A stretch of 26,908 bases of DNA, taken from contig JBGSST010000145.1 in NCBI GenBank assembly GCA_041736915.1, forward strand, positions 1 to 26,908. The letters run 5' to 3'. The notes under the pieces are model-generated. The model saw nothing but the letters and a program-made list of their open reading frames with translations, did no database searches and was not told the DNA's origin. A program made the translations under genes and the position numbers. Below, one piece after another: positions 1 to 8,800 of this stretch (the first letter of the stretch is position 1; each line of letters begins with the position of its first letter). Source of the stretch: JBGSST01 sp041736915 (GTDB lineage Bacteria > Bdellovibrionota > FAC87 > UBA2466).

Positions 1-2142
1 GTCGAGCAGGGGGTGCACCAGGCGGCTGCCATTTACACCATGGCTAACCGAAACCCAACCCATCCCCTTCAGGGCCTCGTTGACGAGGTAGGTGTGGGAC
101 TGGCGGAGATCGCGGAGATCTTTTTGGGAAGGGGCTACGTAATTTTTCGCGCGTACCTCCGGGGATCGGTAAGGCACCCCTTTTTCGAGACTATCCGCCA
201 GAAGTTTGACCTCTTGAAGCGCCATGGCGGCCGGTAGCTGGTTCTGGTCGCTGGCGTCCACGAAAAGATAAACCGGAGGGCCGTCTTCGCGTTGGTACTC
301 TACGATGCTGGTCTCCAAGCGGCGTGAGTACTGCACTGAGTTTCCCGGCGCATGCAGTAACGTAGACAGGGCCTGCTTTAGGTCGGGTTGCTCGCGAACT
401 TTTGCCAGCGCCACCGCCCGGTCCGTGTAGTTGGCTTTGCTGCGCAAAGCCGCTTCGTATTCCCGCCAGAGGTCGGCCGGAATTTTTTCGTTGCCCCTTT
501 TGTTCTGAAACACGAACTTGCCCGAGTAGGACTCATACTCGACGTACGGGGCTTGGGGGGCGCTCAGGCGTTTGAAGTGCGACGTAGGAGCTTCGAGAAT
601 CTGGGTTAGCTCGGCCCAGGTCGGGGCCACCGGGTAAGGGAAGAAGTGATCGATGTCTTTCTGACTTAGGGTGAGGGGCGGCAGGTAGCGGCCCATCGCG
701 CTATCCACCGGCAGCATGCGATTTGGCTCGTAAATAAGCAGTCCCATCCCCCGCGGCCGATCGGCCAGGGGCGTGTCGTCGGGCAGCCGATGGTTCAAGC
801 GGTCGAGTATCTGTTTGCCCATGACCTCGGCGTTCTTCATTAACTTGCCGGTGCGAATGCGGTTCAACACCTGCGCCGCTTTGAGCAACGTTTCGGGCTG
901 ATGCCGAATCGTGGTTTGCACGTCGGTATTGAACGTATAGCCCAAGTTTCCCGACCCCTGTACCTGCGCGATGCCGGACACGATGAGCCCTTTGCCGAAG
1001 GTCACCAGGTCGGGGTGAAAACCGTCGTAGTGCTCGTAGGCGAAGAATTTTCCGGTGCGGCCGCCGCCCGTGAGAATTTCGTCGGCGATGAGGGGCACCC
1101 GGTACTCGGTGCAGAGTGCGCGCAGGCGTTGGAGAAATTCGGGGCGATAAAAGTAGACGCCGCCCGCCCCCACGATGGGCTCGATTAAGATGCCGCCAAT
1201 GGGGTGAGCTTCGCTGGCGTTCTTGATTCGTCGCTCGATGTCGGCCAACGTGCGGTCCTCAATCGGCTTGAGCCTGGCCACCTCTTCGGGGCTCGGGTCG
1301 AGCGAATAGGTAATCGGGGCCTCCAGAGCATTGGGGCCGCGGCGTTGCTTTTCGTTCAGTCTCATTGAGCCGTGGAACGCGTCACGGTGTAAATCGTCCG
1401 CTAGCCCTTTGGCCCCGACCCACATGCCTTCGAAAACGAGCAGGTCTACCCCTTGGGCTTTGCGGTTCTTGAGATCGCGCGCAATCTTGAGCAGTCGATC
1501 CGGCAGGGCGTTCACCGCGTCCGATCCGGTTACGGTGAAGTCGATGACTTCAGCTCGCGGAGCCAGTCGCTCCCAGGTGTTCTGAAACAGGAACTCCACG
1601 TTCTCCACGTTGGACTCGGGGAAGCCGGGGGCGTTGGCGTCGAGGGAGGCCAGCATGCGCGCTAGGTACAGCGGATCGCGAAAGGCGGGGTCCTCCTCCG
1701 CCAGTAAGCGGTAGCCGAATCCGCGATTCATGTCGCGGCGATCGTTTTCTTTAGCCTCTCGCTTTTGTTCGCGACTGATTCCGGTAACCACGTCTTTGGC
1801 CGCCGCCGCGTTGGCGGCGGTTAGCTCACCTACTAACTGGGCAAATTTCTTCGCCCCGAGGCCCCGCCGCAAGCCCCGCAGCATGCGTTCGAAGAGCAGT
1901 GGCGAAAACGGCGGCTGGGCATCGGGTCTTTGCGCTAAACGCTTTAGCTCCGCCAAAACTCCGGGGTGCACGGCTTGCGGCCGGGCCCCGGATTGCAGCC
2001 CGAGCAGCGCCGAGAGCAGTTCGCCATTCGTAAACTCGTAGTCCGCCATCGTGGCCAGGGCGATACGGCATTCAGAGTTCTTAGCGGCGAACAAGGGGCA
2101 CGCGAGTAGAATCGCGAGTAACCAGGTGCAGAGATACCTCAC
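1..2142 (-). CDS. Exported class III PLP-dependent aminotransferase-like protein, copy 2 (3' end beyond window)
   Basis: An open frame of 714 codons runs from a GTG at 2142 off the left edge. Residues 1-20 form a signal peptide (hydrophobic core about 6-19, ending LFAA), followed by a ~100-residue helical-looking region specific to this pair. The fold-type I aminotransferase core follows: GSD at ~207 (cofactor phosphate region), GMWVG at ~239 (aromatic stacking position), ADE at 353-355 (Asp354 to the pyridine nitrogen), GGGRTGKFF, and FGKG with Lys384 as Schiff-base lysine. About 200 further residues continue beyond the usual core. Family knowledge predicts PLP-dependent transamination of an omega-amino or similar substrate; the substrate cannot be read from the sequence. 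The GTG overlaps the TGA of the upstream paralog (GTGA, 2139-2142), implying translational coupling. Export of a PLP enzyme is odd, because members of this family are normally cytoplasmic. Confidence 0.85.
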   Translation of the reverse strand, partial: MRYLCTWLLAILLACPLFAAKNSECRIALATMADYEFTNGELLSALLGLQSGARPQAVHPGVLAELKRLAQRPDAQPPFSPLLFERMLRGLRRGLGAKKFAQLVGELTAANAAAAKDVVTGISREQKREAKENDRRDMNRGFGYRLLAEEDPAFRDPLYLARMLASLDANAPGFPESNVENVEFLFQNTWERLAPRAEVIDFTVTGSDAVNALPDRLLKIARDLKNRKAQGVDLLVFEGMWVGAKGLADDLHRDAFHGSMRLNEKQRRGPNALEAPITYSLDPSPEEVARLKPIEDRTLADIERRIKNASEAHPIGGILIEPIVGAGGVYFYRPEFLQRLRALCTEYRVPLIADEILTGGGRTGKFFAYEHYDGFHPDLVTFGKGLIVSGIAQVQGSGNLGYTFNTDVQTTIRHQPETLLKAAQVLNRIRTGKLMKNAEVMGKQILDRLNHRLPDDTPLADRPRGMGLLIYEPNRMLPVDSAMGRYLPPLTLSQKDIDHFFPYPVAPTWAELTQILEAPTSHFKRLSAPQAPYVEYESYSGKFVFQNKRGNEKIPADLWREYEAALRSKANYTDRAVALAKVREQPDLKQALSTLLHAPGNSVQYSRRLETSIVEYQREDGPPVYLFVDASDQNQLPAAMALQEVKLLADSLEKGVPYRSPEVRAKNYVAPSQKDLRDLRQSHTYLVNEALKGMGWVSVSHGVNGSRLVHPLLD

Positions 2143-3689
2143 GGAGTTGTCTCCGGCAGCGTCCAGCTTTGGCCCGCTTCCAGTGCTTCAATTAGCCCTT
2201 TGGTGACCGACGGGATGAGCTCTTGGGATCTAGCGTTGCGAGGTAAGGTGATCTCCTTACCCTCGAACGGATGGACTAGGGTCACCTTTCGTCGCCCTTC
2301 AACGGCCACCCAGCCCAAATTCTCCGTAAGAACGTGAATCAAATCCCAAATCGATTTGGCCCGTTTCAGCTGCACCTTGGCCGCCGGATTCATCTTCGGC
2401 ATCGCGTTCCGTTCTTTCTCCACCCCCGGTGAGTGGTAGGCTTTCCCCGCTTCGATGGCGCGTGCGAACGCCTCGATCTCTTTGGGGTTGGGTAAACTCC
2501 CATCCTGTTTGTGGAGGAGGTGCACGATGGGCGGCTGTCCCGCGCGTGGTTGCACCAACGAGAACAGCTCGAAGTTCGCGTTGTGCGTGAATGTGAAGCC
2601 GGCTTCGGTGGCGGAGAGCATCGCGGATTCCAGCGACTTTGTCTGGCGAACCAGGGTGGGGATCACTTGGGGGTCCACGAAGTCGCGGTTAGACGAGATC
2701 GAGCGGATGAGCTCCCGCATCAGTTCTGGTGGTACCTTCTCTTTTTCGCCGATGGGCCGAAATCGCAGAGTGACCGTTCCCCAAGTTCGGCCCTTTCGCT
2801 CCACCTGCACGACTTCCGGAATCGAGCCTCTACTCTTTTTGAATCCTTGCTCTTTGAGAATGCTCAGCAGTTCGCCGCCCGTGGGTTCGATCGGAAAGGG
2901 AAGAAGGGTGTCGACGTCCTGCTTGGAAAGAGTAAGCGGTGGCATGTAGCGCCCCATGCCGTCTTCGGCGTCCAGGATTCCACCCCGGTGATAAAGAAGC
3001 AGACCAATCCCGCGCGGCCTGGTCTCCTGCGGCGCGCTCGGGTCTTCCATCTCGTTCATTCGGTCGAGCAGGTAACTGCCGATTTTTTTTGCGTTAGCGA
3101 CGAGATTTCCTTCTTTGATTCTCGTGAGGACCTGCGTGGCCTTCAGCAAGGTTTCGGGCTGATGCTGGATCGTCGTTCCCGATCCGCTCATGGCGTAGCG
3201 ATTCCATTTCAGGGGGGCCCGTTCGTTAAAGGCGATGCCGGCGACGATGAGCCCCTTTCCGAAGAGGACGAGGTCGGGCTCGAATTTGTCGTAGTGCTCG
3301 TAGGCAAAAAACTTACCGGTTCTTCCTCCGCACGTGAGGATTTCGTCCGCAATGAGCGGAACGCCGGCGTCGGTGCAAAGTTCACGCAAGCGTTTCAAGA
3401 ACTCCGGGCGGTAAAATAGAACCCCGCCGGCCCCCACGATGGGCTCGAGGAGGATGCCGCCGATGGGCTTGCTCTTAGGCGCGGACTTTATGCGGGCCGC
3501 GATGTCGGCGAGCACTTTGTCTTCCAAGGGCTTGAGCCGCGCGACCTCTTCTGGGCCGGGGTTCAGCGAATAGGTAACCGGGTTGAAGAGGGCCCCGATG
3601 AAGAGTCTTCGAACTTGTCGTTGGCGGGGTCCAGATTGGTCATGCTTTTGTGGTTGAGTTCGCGCGCGAGCCCCTTTGTGCCGACCCAC
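2139..3689 (-). CDS. Class III aminotransferase-like protein, copy 1, C-terminal part (downstream of frameshift)
   Basis: This frame carries the catalytic half of the aminotransferase whose N-terminal half is 3563-4411. The open frame extends back to a GTG at 3689, but similarity to the neighbouring paralog starts only near 3600 (FNPVTYSL against APITYSL), so the first ~30 residues are out-of-frame translation. Visible motifs are ILLEPIVGAGG, ADE (Asp115), GGRTGKFFAYEHY and FGKG with Lys145 as the PLP lysine. The C-terminal extension ends LVHPFEGKEITLP and then a ~40-residue tail. All core residues are intact, so this is not an old decayed remnant. One base inserted at the GGGG near 3592-3595 would fuse both frames into a single ~757-residue protein matching copy 2. 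Sequencing error, recent pseudogene or two separate polypeptides are all possible; error or recent mutation is likeliest. Confidence 0.75.
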   Translation of the reverse strand: MGRHKGARARTQPQKHDQSGPRQRQVRRLFIGALFNPVTYSLNPGPEEVARLKPLEDKVLADIAARIKSAPKSKPIGGILLEPIVGAGGVLFYRPEFLKRLRELCTDAGVPLIADEILTCGGRTGKFFAYEHYDKFEPDLVLFGKGLIVAGIAFNERAPLKWNRYAMSGSGTTIQHQPETLLKATQVLTRIKEGNLVANAKKIGSYLLDRMNEMEDPSAPQETRPRGIGLLLYHRGGILDAEDGMGRYMPPLTLSKQDVDTLLPFPIEPTGGELLSILKEQGFKKSRGSIPEVVQVERKGRTWGTVTLRFRPIGEKEKVPPELMRELIRSISSNRDFVDPQVIPTLVRQTKSLESAMLSATEAGFTFTHNANFELFSLVQPRAGQPPIVHLLHKQDGSLPNPKEIEAFARAIEAGKAYHSPGVEKERNAMPKMNPAAKVQLKRAKSIWDLIHVLTENLGWVAVEGRRKVTLVHPFEGKEITLPRNARSQELIPSVTKGLIEALEAGQSWTLPETTP

Positions 3690-4411
3690 ATGCCGCGGAA
3701 GGTGAGCAGCTCCACGGCCTGCGCCTCCGGATTTTTTTCGCGCGCGAAGGTGAGTAAGTGCGCCGGAAGCTGATTCACGGCGTCCGATCCGGTAATAGTG
3801 AAGTCCACGACCGTGGTTTTGGGGGAAAGCCGGTGCCAGGCATTTCGGAACATTCCCTCGACTTCGCTAACGTGCGACTCGGGGTACCCCGGCGCGTTGG
3901 CATCCACCGAGGCCAAAACCCGAGCGAGGTAGAGCGGATCGGTAAAGGCGGGATCGTGATCGGTTAGCAGGCGATACCCAAAACCGCGTTGCATGTCCCT
4001 AAGCTCCAGCTCGTCGCGTTTTTCGTTTGAAGCCTGGACCGCCTCTTTGCTGCTTATTGATTGTTTGGCGGCGGTCGCCACGGGCACGGCGAGCTCGCCT
4101 ACGAGTCGGCTGAACTCGCCGGAGCCGAGCCTCTTTTTGAAGGCGGAAAGTATGTTGAGCAGTTGAGACCGGCTGAACGGGGGAGCCTCTTCGAGTTCCC
4201 CTAGGCGTTGGAGTTCCACGATTAGCTTAGGATGAATCGTCTCCGGCCGCGCCCCCGACTGCAGCGCGAAAAGCGCGGAGAGCAGCTCGCCGTTCGTGTA
4301 CTCGAAGTCGGCCAGCTTGTTCATGGCGACTACGCAATCCGGACGTGGTTTGGCGGTGAGGTTTCCCTCCCCGAAAAACGCTAGCAATAGAATGAAAAGC
4401 AGCCGGATCAT
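3563..4411 (-). CDS. Class III aminotransferase-like protein, copy 1, N-terminal part with signal peptide (upstream of frameshift)
   Basis: The protein starts with a clear signal peptide (hydrophobic residues 3-13, probable cleavage after NLTA at residue 20). It continues with the same pre-domain as copy 2, recognisable by the shared DFEYTNGELLSAL and LQSGARP segments. The aminotransferase N-lobe follows, with a GSDAVNQLP motif (GSEAN-like phosphate-binding turn) and RGMWVGTKGLA. After about codon 268 (near 3605) the frame leaves the homologous sequence and ends in an unrelated Ser/Pro tail at 3563, while homology continues in frame in 2139-3689. As written, the product would lack the catalytic lysine and be inactive. 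The gene is first of the tandem pair, 68 nt downstream of the esterase on the same strand, so it may belong to the 5799-to-1 transcription unit. Confidence 0.75.
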   Translation of the reverse strand: MIRLLFILLLAFFGEGNLTAKPRPDCVVAMNKLADFEYTNGELLSALFALQSGARPETIHPKLIVELQRLGELEEAPPFSRSQLLNILSAFKKRLGSGEFSRLVGELAVPVATAAKQSISSKEAVQASNEKRDELELRDMQRGFGYRLLTDHDPAFTDPLYLARVLASVDANAPGYPESHVSEVEGMFRNAWHRLSPKTTVVDFTITGSDAVNQLPAHLLTFAREKNPEAQAVELLTFRGMWVGTKGLARELNHKSMTNLDPANDKFEDSSSGPSSTRLPIR

Positions 4412-4479
4412 AGCCTAGACGTATCGGCTAAATCGCTAGAATGGTTGAGAGGGCGTTGCGTTAGTGCGAAGGGCTGAAA

Positions 4480-5484
4480 TTAGCCCAGCTTATCGAGCAC
4501 TCGCACGAGACGTTCTTCGTAACGCCAGTGGTGGCCGCCGTGTTTTCCGGGGTACTCGATCACCTCGTGCGGCACGCCGTGGGCTTTGAGCTTTTTGGCG
4601 ACCTGACGGTGGGCAAGGTGTAAGCCGTGCTCGTCTTCGCGTCCCGCTTCGAGCCACAGGTAATCGATCTGTTTTAAATTCGCCGCGTACTTGTCGACCA
4701 TGCGGACGGGATCCCACTCGAGGTATCGTTTCCACACGTCGTGAAGCAGTTCGCCGGTTTGGAGATCAAAAAAGAGATCGCCGTACAAAGGCGCATTGTC
4801 GAGATTCGGGGCATAGCATGGCGCCATCGCCAGCGTGAGCATCGTTTCGAACTTCGTACCCGACACGTTTGAGTAAGTCGGTAGCGAGAGAAAATCTTTG
4901 ATGAACCCGGCCACGCCCTTGGCCTTTTCGATCTCGGTAACGGCGTCTTTAATATTTTTCATCAGCGAGATTTCGTAGAAGCCGTCGCCGGCCGAGCTCA
5001 AAATATGTTTGAACACGTCGGGCCGGATCATCGCGGTGACTAGCGCACCGAAGCCACCGCTGGAGTGGCCGGTGAGCACGCGGTGTTTGGGATCGCGCGC
5101 GACTTTGAATTTACTTTCGATCCACGGCACCAGCTCGTCGCAGAGGTAGTCCATGTAGTGGCCGTTGGCCGGAGAGTTCACGTACTGACTGCAACCAAAT
5201 TTTGACGTGCCATCGGGAAACACGCCGACGAACGGCTTGAGCCTTCCCGCGGAAATCGCGCGGTCCCAGCGCGTGGGCAAAGCAATTTCGAACGCCGAGT
5301 TGTCGGCGATGTAGGCGGAAGCGCGGCCGGAAAAGCCGGCGAGAAAATAGACCACCGGGTAAGCGGTACTGGCGGCCGCCTCGTAACCGGGCGGAAGGTA
5401 GACGGGGAAACGCCGCTCGGCCGGGTCACCCATCGGAAAGCCGACCAATGCCTTGGGACTAGTGAAGCTGAGCCATTCAATCAT
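4480..5484 (-). CDS. Putative esterase, alpha/beta hydrolase fold (PF00756, esterase D-like)
   Basis: A complete 334-residue protein with no signal peptide, so probably cytoplasmic. The architecture is that of the PF00756 'putative esterase' family: an oxyanion-side VVYFLAGF strand at ~44-51, a nucleophile elbow GHSSGG with Ser141, a probable acid Asp284 in the REDEHGL segment, and a catalytic His in GGHHWRY (His318). Members hydrolyse carboxylic esters or thioesters, for example S-formylglutathione, siderophore or feruloyl esters. The substrate here is not evident: the overall sequence is not obviously formylglutathione hydrolase, and the ~170-250 insert with repeated aromatic residues could form a lid. 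It lies 15 nt after the 99-residue membrane protein on the same strand, so the two are probably cotranscribed. Confidence 0.85.
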   Translation of the reverse strand: MIEWLSFTSPKALVGFPMGDPAERRFPVYLPPGYEAAASTAYPVVYFLAGFSGRASAYIADNSAFEIALPTRWDRAISAGRLKPFVGVFPDGTSKFGCSQYVNSPANGHYMDYLCDELVPWIESKFKVARDPKHRVLTGHSSGGFGALVTAMIRPDVFKHILSSAGDGFYEISLMKNIKDAVTEIEKAKGVAGFIKDFLSLPTYSNVSGTKFETMLTLAMAPCYAPNLDNAPLYGDLFFDLQTGELLHDVWKRYLEWDPVRMVDKYAANLKQIDYLWLEAGREDEHGLHLAHRQVAKKLKAHGVPHEVIEYPGKHGGHHWRYEERLVRVLDKLG

Positions 5485-5499
5485 GGCTCCATGATGGGT

Positions 5500-5799
5500 T
5501 CAGTTCGTTTTGCTGGCAACCAGCGAGGTCTGCTTGAAGGCCGCCACTTTCGGCGACGTCACCACTCGTCGGGGCACGGCGGTGGCTTGCACTTCACGCG
5601 ACCGAAGAAAGGTGATGGCTTTGTGGGAAAGGGTCTCGCCCACGTCGGCCACGACGAATCCGGTGAGCAAAAGCGGAACGAGCAGGAAGGGCAAAGTCAG
5701 CAGCGCGGTGAAGGGACGCTTTCCGCGACGAGGTTTTCTAATGCCCCCGAATACCGCTTTGATTTGATTTTCAGCCCAGTGCTCAAAAGAAGGTTTCAT
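5500..5799 (-). CDS. Small single-pass membrane protein, function unknown
   Basis: A 99-residue protein with a basic N-terminal segment (residues ~17-29, rich in Arg and Lys) followed by one strong hydrophobic stretch (~30-51). The remaining ~45 residues are polar, consistent with an N-in/C-out single-pass inner-membrane protein. An AAGGGG Shine-Dalgarno-like sequence lies 8 nt upstream of the ATG (5808-5813), which favours this frame over the overlapping plus-strand frames. It is 15 nt upstream of the esterase gene. I recognise no family. An AT-rich block at 5878-5915 lies upstream and could hold its promoter. Confidence 0.6.
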   Translation of the reverse strand: MKPSFEHWAENQIKAVFGGIRKPRRGKRPFTALLTLPFLLVPLLLTGFVVADVGETLSHKAITFLRSREVQATAVPRRVVTSPKVAAFKQTSLVASKTN

Positions 5800-5894
5800 G
5801 CGTAGGTCCCCTTACATTCCGCTGTAGTCCCAAGGTACCAACACAATGTGTGGCATTTATGGAGAGCCCCCACGAAATCGCACAATTTAATAAT

Positions 5895-8800
5895 CTATTT
5901 AATATCAATCAGTTGGGCGGTGCAGGTGAGGGGTGCCGGCGTGTCGTGGACCCACCTCGGCGGTTCGATCGGGGTTTTGCTGGCCAGGTCCACCAGCCCC
6001 TGAATAGCGGCGTTCAGCTTGGGGTCGAGCAGGCCGGCGTAGGACTTGGTCTTGCCGTGTTTCCAACTTTCACGAAGGTGACCAACCAGCTCCTTCTGAC
6101 GCTCCCAAACGGCCTTCATCACTTCGCCTACGATCCTTCCCCGGTGCACGGTGGCTGGCCACCGAAATTTGGCGGGGGTCGAGAGTTCCGCAAATTTCCT
6201 GAACTCCTCGTAGGTCATTTCACCTCGCAAAAATTTCTGCGCTTCTTTGGTGAGCTCCATCATCACGGTGGTGGGCAAACGTCCGTTGTTCGCGGGAAAC
6301 AGTTTGAGCCGCGCGATCTCGCCGATCACGGCGAGCCGCTTAGTCTCTAGCCGCTCGAGATTCGGATCCATCTCCCAGTGCCCCGGCGGCTCGAGCGAGA
6401 CCACGGCGGGTGGTTTGGGGGGAAGCTTTGTTCCCCCGTCTCCGGCGGAGGAAGGAGGGTTGGGGCCGCCAGCCGCCACGGCTTGCGACGTGCGTTCCCG
6501 CGTTACCCCGCGCACGGGTGCGGCTTCTCCGATCCTCGCGAAGAACTCTAAGAGCATTGGGCTCCACGGACGAAGGGGCACCGTGGGCCGAGCGGGAGCG
6601 GCGGGCTCGGGCCGAGCCGATTTAGCGGCAACCTTCTCGGTTACGGTGTCGGAAAGTTCGCTTCCCGTATCGGAGTAAGTTGGGGCGGCGCCGCCGGTCG
6701 TCGGGTACGGAGTCTTGTCTCGCGGATCGCGGTGGGCGGGCGTGGTGTCCAGGATGTAGCGGTGACCGGACTTGGCATCGTCCATCACAAAGTCGGCGTG
6801 TCCCCCGGCCGTGCTCAGTACGTTCGAGCCTGGTTCGCGCACGAGCACGTTACGCGGCGTCACCGTAACGCCGCTTTGCTTGGAGAGTAACCGGCGGAAA
6901 ACGCCGACCCCTAGCTCGCGGGCACCGTCGCACTGGTAGCACGAGATGCCTTCGGGATTGAGAAACCGCGCCGCCTGCGCGATCTCCGAGGCGAAAAGCT
7001 GGGCGCCTTCGTTCTCTTTCACCTGCGAGTAGTACGCCGACTCTTTTAAAATCTGCTCGAAGTCGTAAACGGTGATCGGGAGGTCTTTGTTTTTTGAAAA
7101 GGCGATCATCTCCGTCATGAGCTGCGGCAGGTAGCGAAATCCATGCCCCCGAAGCTCGGTCGACAGTTCGCCTAGCGCGTCGTGCGATAGGGATTGCAGC
7201 TCGGGATTTACCAACGGTGGTCGAGTCAGGGGGCCACCCCCGACGAAGCCGGCTTGTACTTGGTACGGCTCGGAGTTTAGCGGAAAGACCACCGTTTCCC
7301 CGGCGGGGGTTTGCCGAAGGTGATAATCCCTGTCGGCCCGCCACTTACGGCCGTCCTCGCCGACTACTTCAATCGCCGATAGTGTGGTGCCGTCGCCCGT
7401 GGGAATTTCGGCCGTTCCCCGATGCACCTTCGCGCTGCGAAGCACGAACTCGGCCTGGTCCAGCGCCGAAGGCACGCTGACCAAGCGGTTGGCTTGGTGA
7501 GGATCGCCAAATCCGAAACGGAGCGGAATCTTGCCGTCTTCCGCCCGAGCGTCGATGCGAAACAACGGCGTGTCGCCGAGAGAGCTCAACGGTTTATTGA
7601 ACGCCGACCCGATACGGGACTGCCCTTGGGGCATCTCGTTGTCGGCTGAATCAGCGTGGGTCGCCACGGCGTTCAACGCCTGAGGGAAGGAGAGCGACGG
7701 CAAGGCGTCTAGTTGGTAAGCCGCCCCGATTGCTCCGGCAATCACTAGCGGAATCGGCAACCATCTCTTGGCAATTTTTCCGGCGGCGTGGGCGGCATCG
7801 GTCGCGCGTACCTTCAGCGGAATTGGCCGTTCCGCCGACCGGGAATACAAAGAACCGGGACCACCGAAAAGATCTCGCCAAAATCCACCCTTGTATTCCG
7901 AGGCCTTCTGCCAAATATCACTGGCCTCGGCAAAACGGCCCCACACCGCAATTTCCAGTCCGGGCGGGGCCTCTTTGAAAGCTTTCACCGAGGCCGCCAT
8001 CGAAGGGACCTTGTGCTGCTTGGTGAGCATGTCGAGGTCGGACTTGATCCCTTTATCCCATTCCTTCACGAACCGTTTTCCACGGTCCTGCCGGTAGGCG
8101 GCGTAGGTGAAGCCGGAGAGTTCGCTCATGGCCTCAATGACGCTGTGATTTACCTGCGCGAGCAGGCGGGTGAGGTGAACTTCGGCCGCGTAGTTCACAT
8201 CGAGCTTTCCACCGTTGTGCACATGGCGGGGCTCGGCGCTCAGGGTGATGGCGCTCCCCCAACTATCGGTGAGGGCGGTCATGGGTGGTAGCCTTAGGGG
8301 AATCTCCGTGGGGTACCGGTAGGCAATCCCGCGGCTGGTCACTTTCGACTGGAGCGGCATGGGGGCCACGAACTTTTTCAGCAAACTCCAGGTTAAGGGA
8401 ATACGGCGGTAGGTAGTTTGCCCCTCGTGGTTGTCGGCCGGAGTCTCCAGAAAAATTCGCCACGACCCGCCTTCGAGATGACTTTGAAGGATACGCAGTT
8501 GGTTGTCGTAGTGTTGCTGCGCCAAAAACTGCATCTGCTCCCGCCGCCAGTCTTCGAACTCCGTCTGGGAGACCATTCCATTTTTCGGTTTGGTTTCGAA
8601 GATGTCGGCCCGGAACGAGTTCTTGTTGTAAGTCTCGGCCGCGATGGGGTCTTCCAGCCCGCGTCCGCCGGCGAACGCGCCGGGAACCTGCACCCGGGTT
8701 TGGTTGAGCGCGCTCTGGTGAAGCTCGGCCAAGGTCAGTTTGCGTTCGCCCGACTCGGCTTGGGCCACGAGGCTGATGAACGAGTCGACTACCGGGCGGC

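Noticed and set aside
2511..3419. 302-residue plus-strand open frame over the aminotransferase gene
   Set aside because: Antisense shadow of a minus-strand gene with clear PLP motifs; no family features or ribosome site.
3585..3612. Programmed -1 frameshift joining the two aminotransferase frames
   Set aside because: No X-XXY-YYZ slippery site or convincing downstream structure was seen.
4440..4490. Terminator at the end of the esterase gene
   Set aside because: A 5-bp GGGCT/AGCCC stem overlaps the stop codon region but has no T tract; too weak to call.
5491..5805. 104-residue plus-strand frame over the small membrane protein
   Set aside because: The minus-strand frame has an AAGGGG site 8 nt from its ATG, a proper transmembrane segment and operon spacing to the esterase; the plus frame has none.
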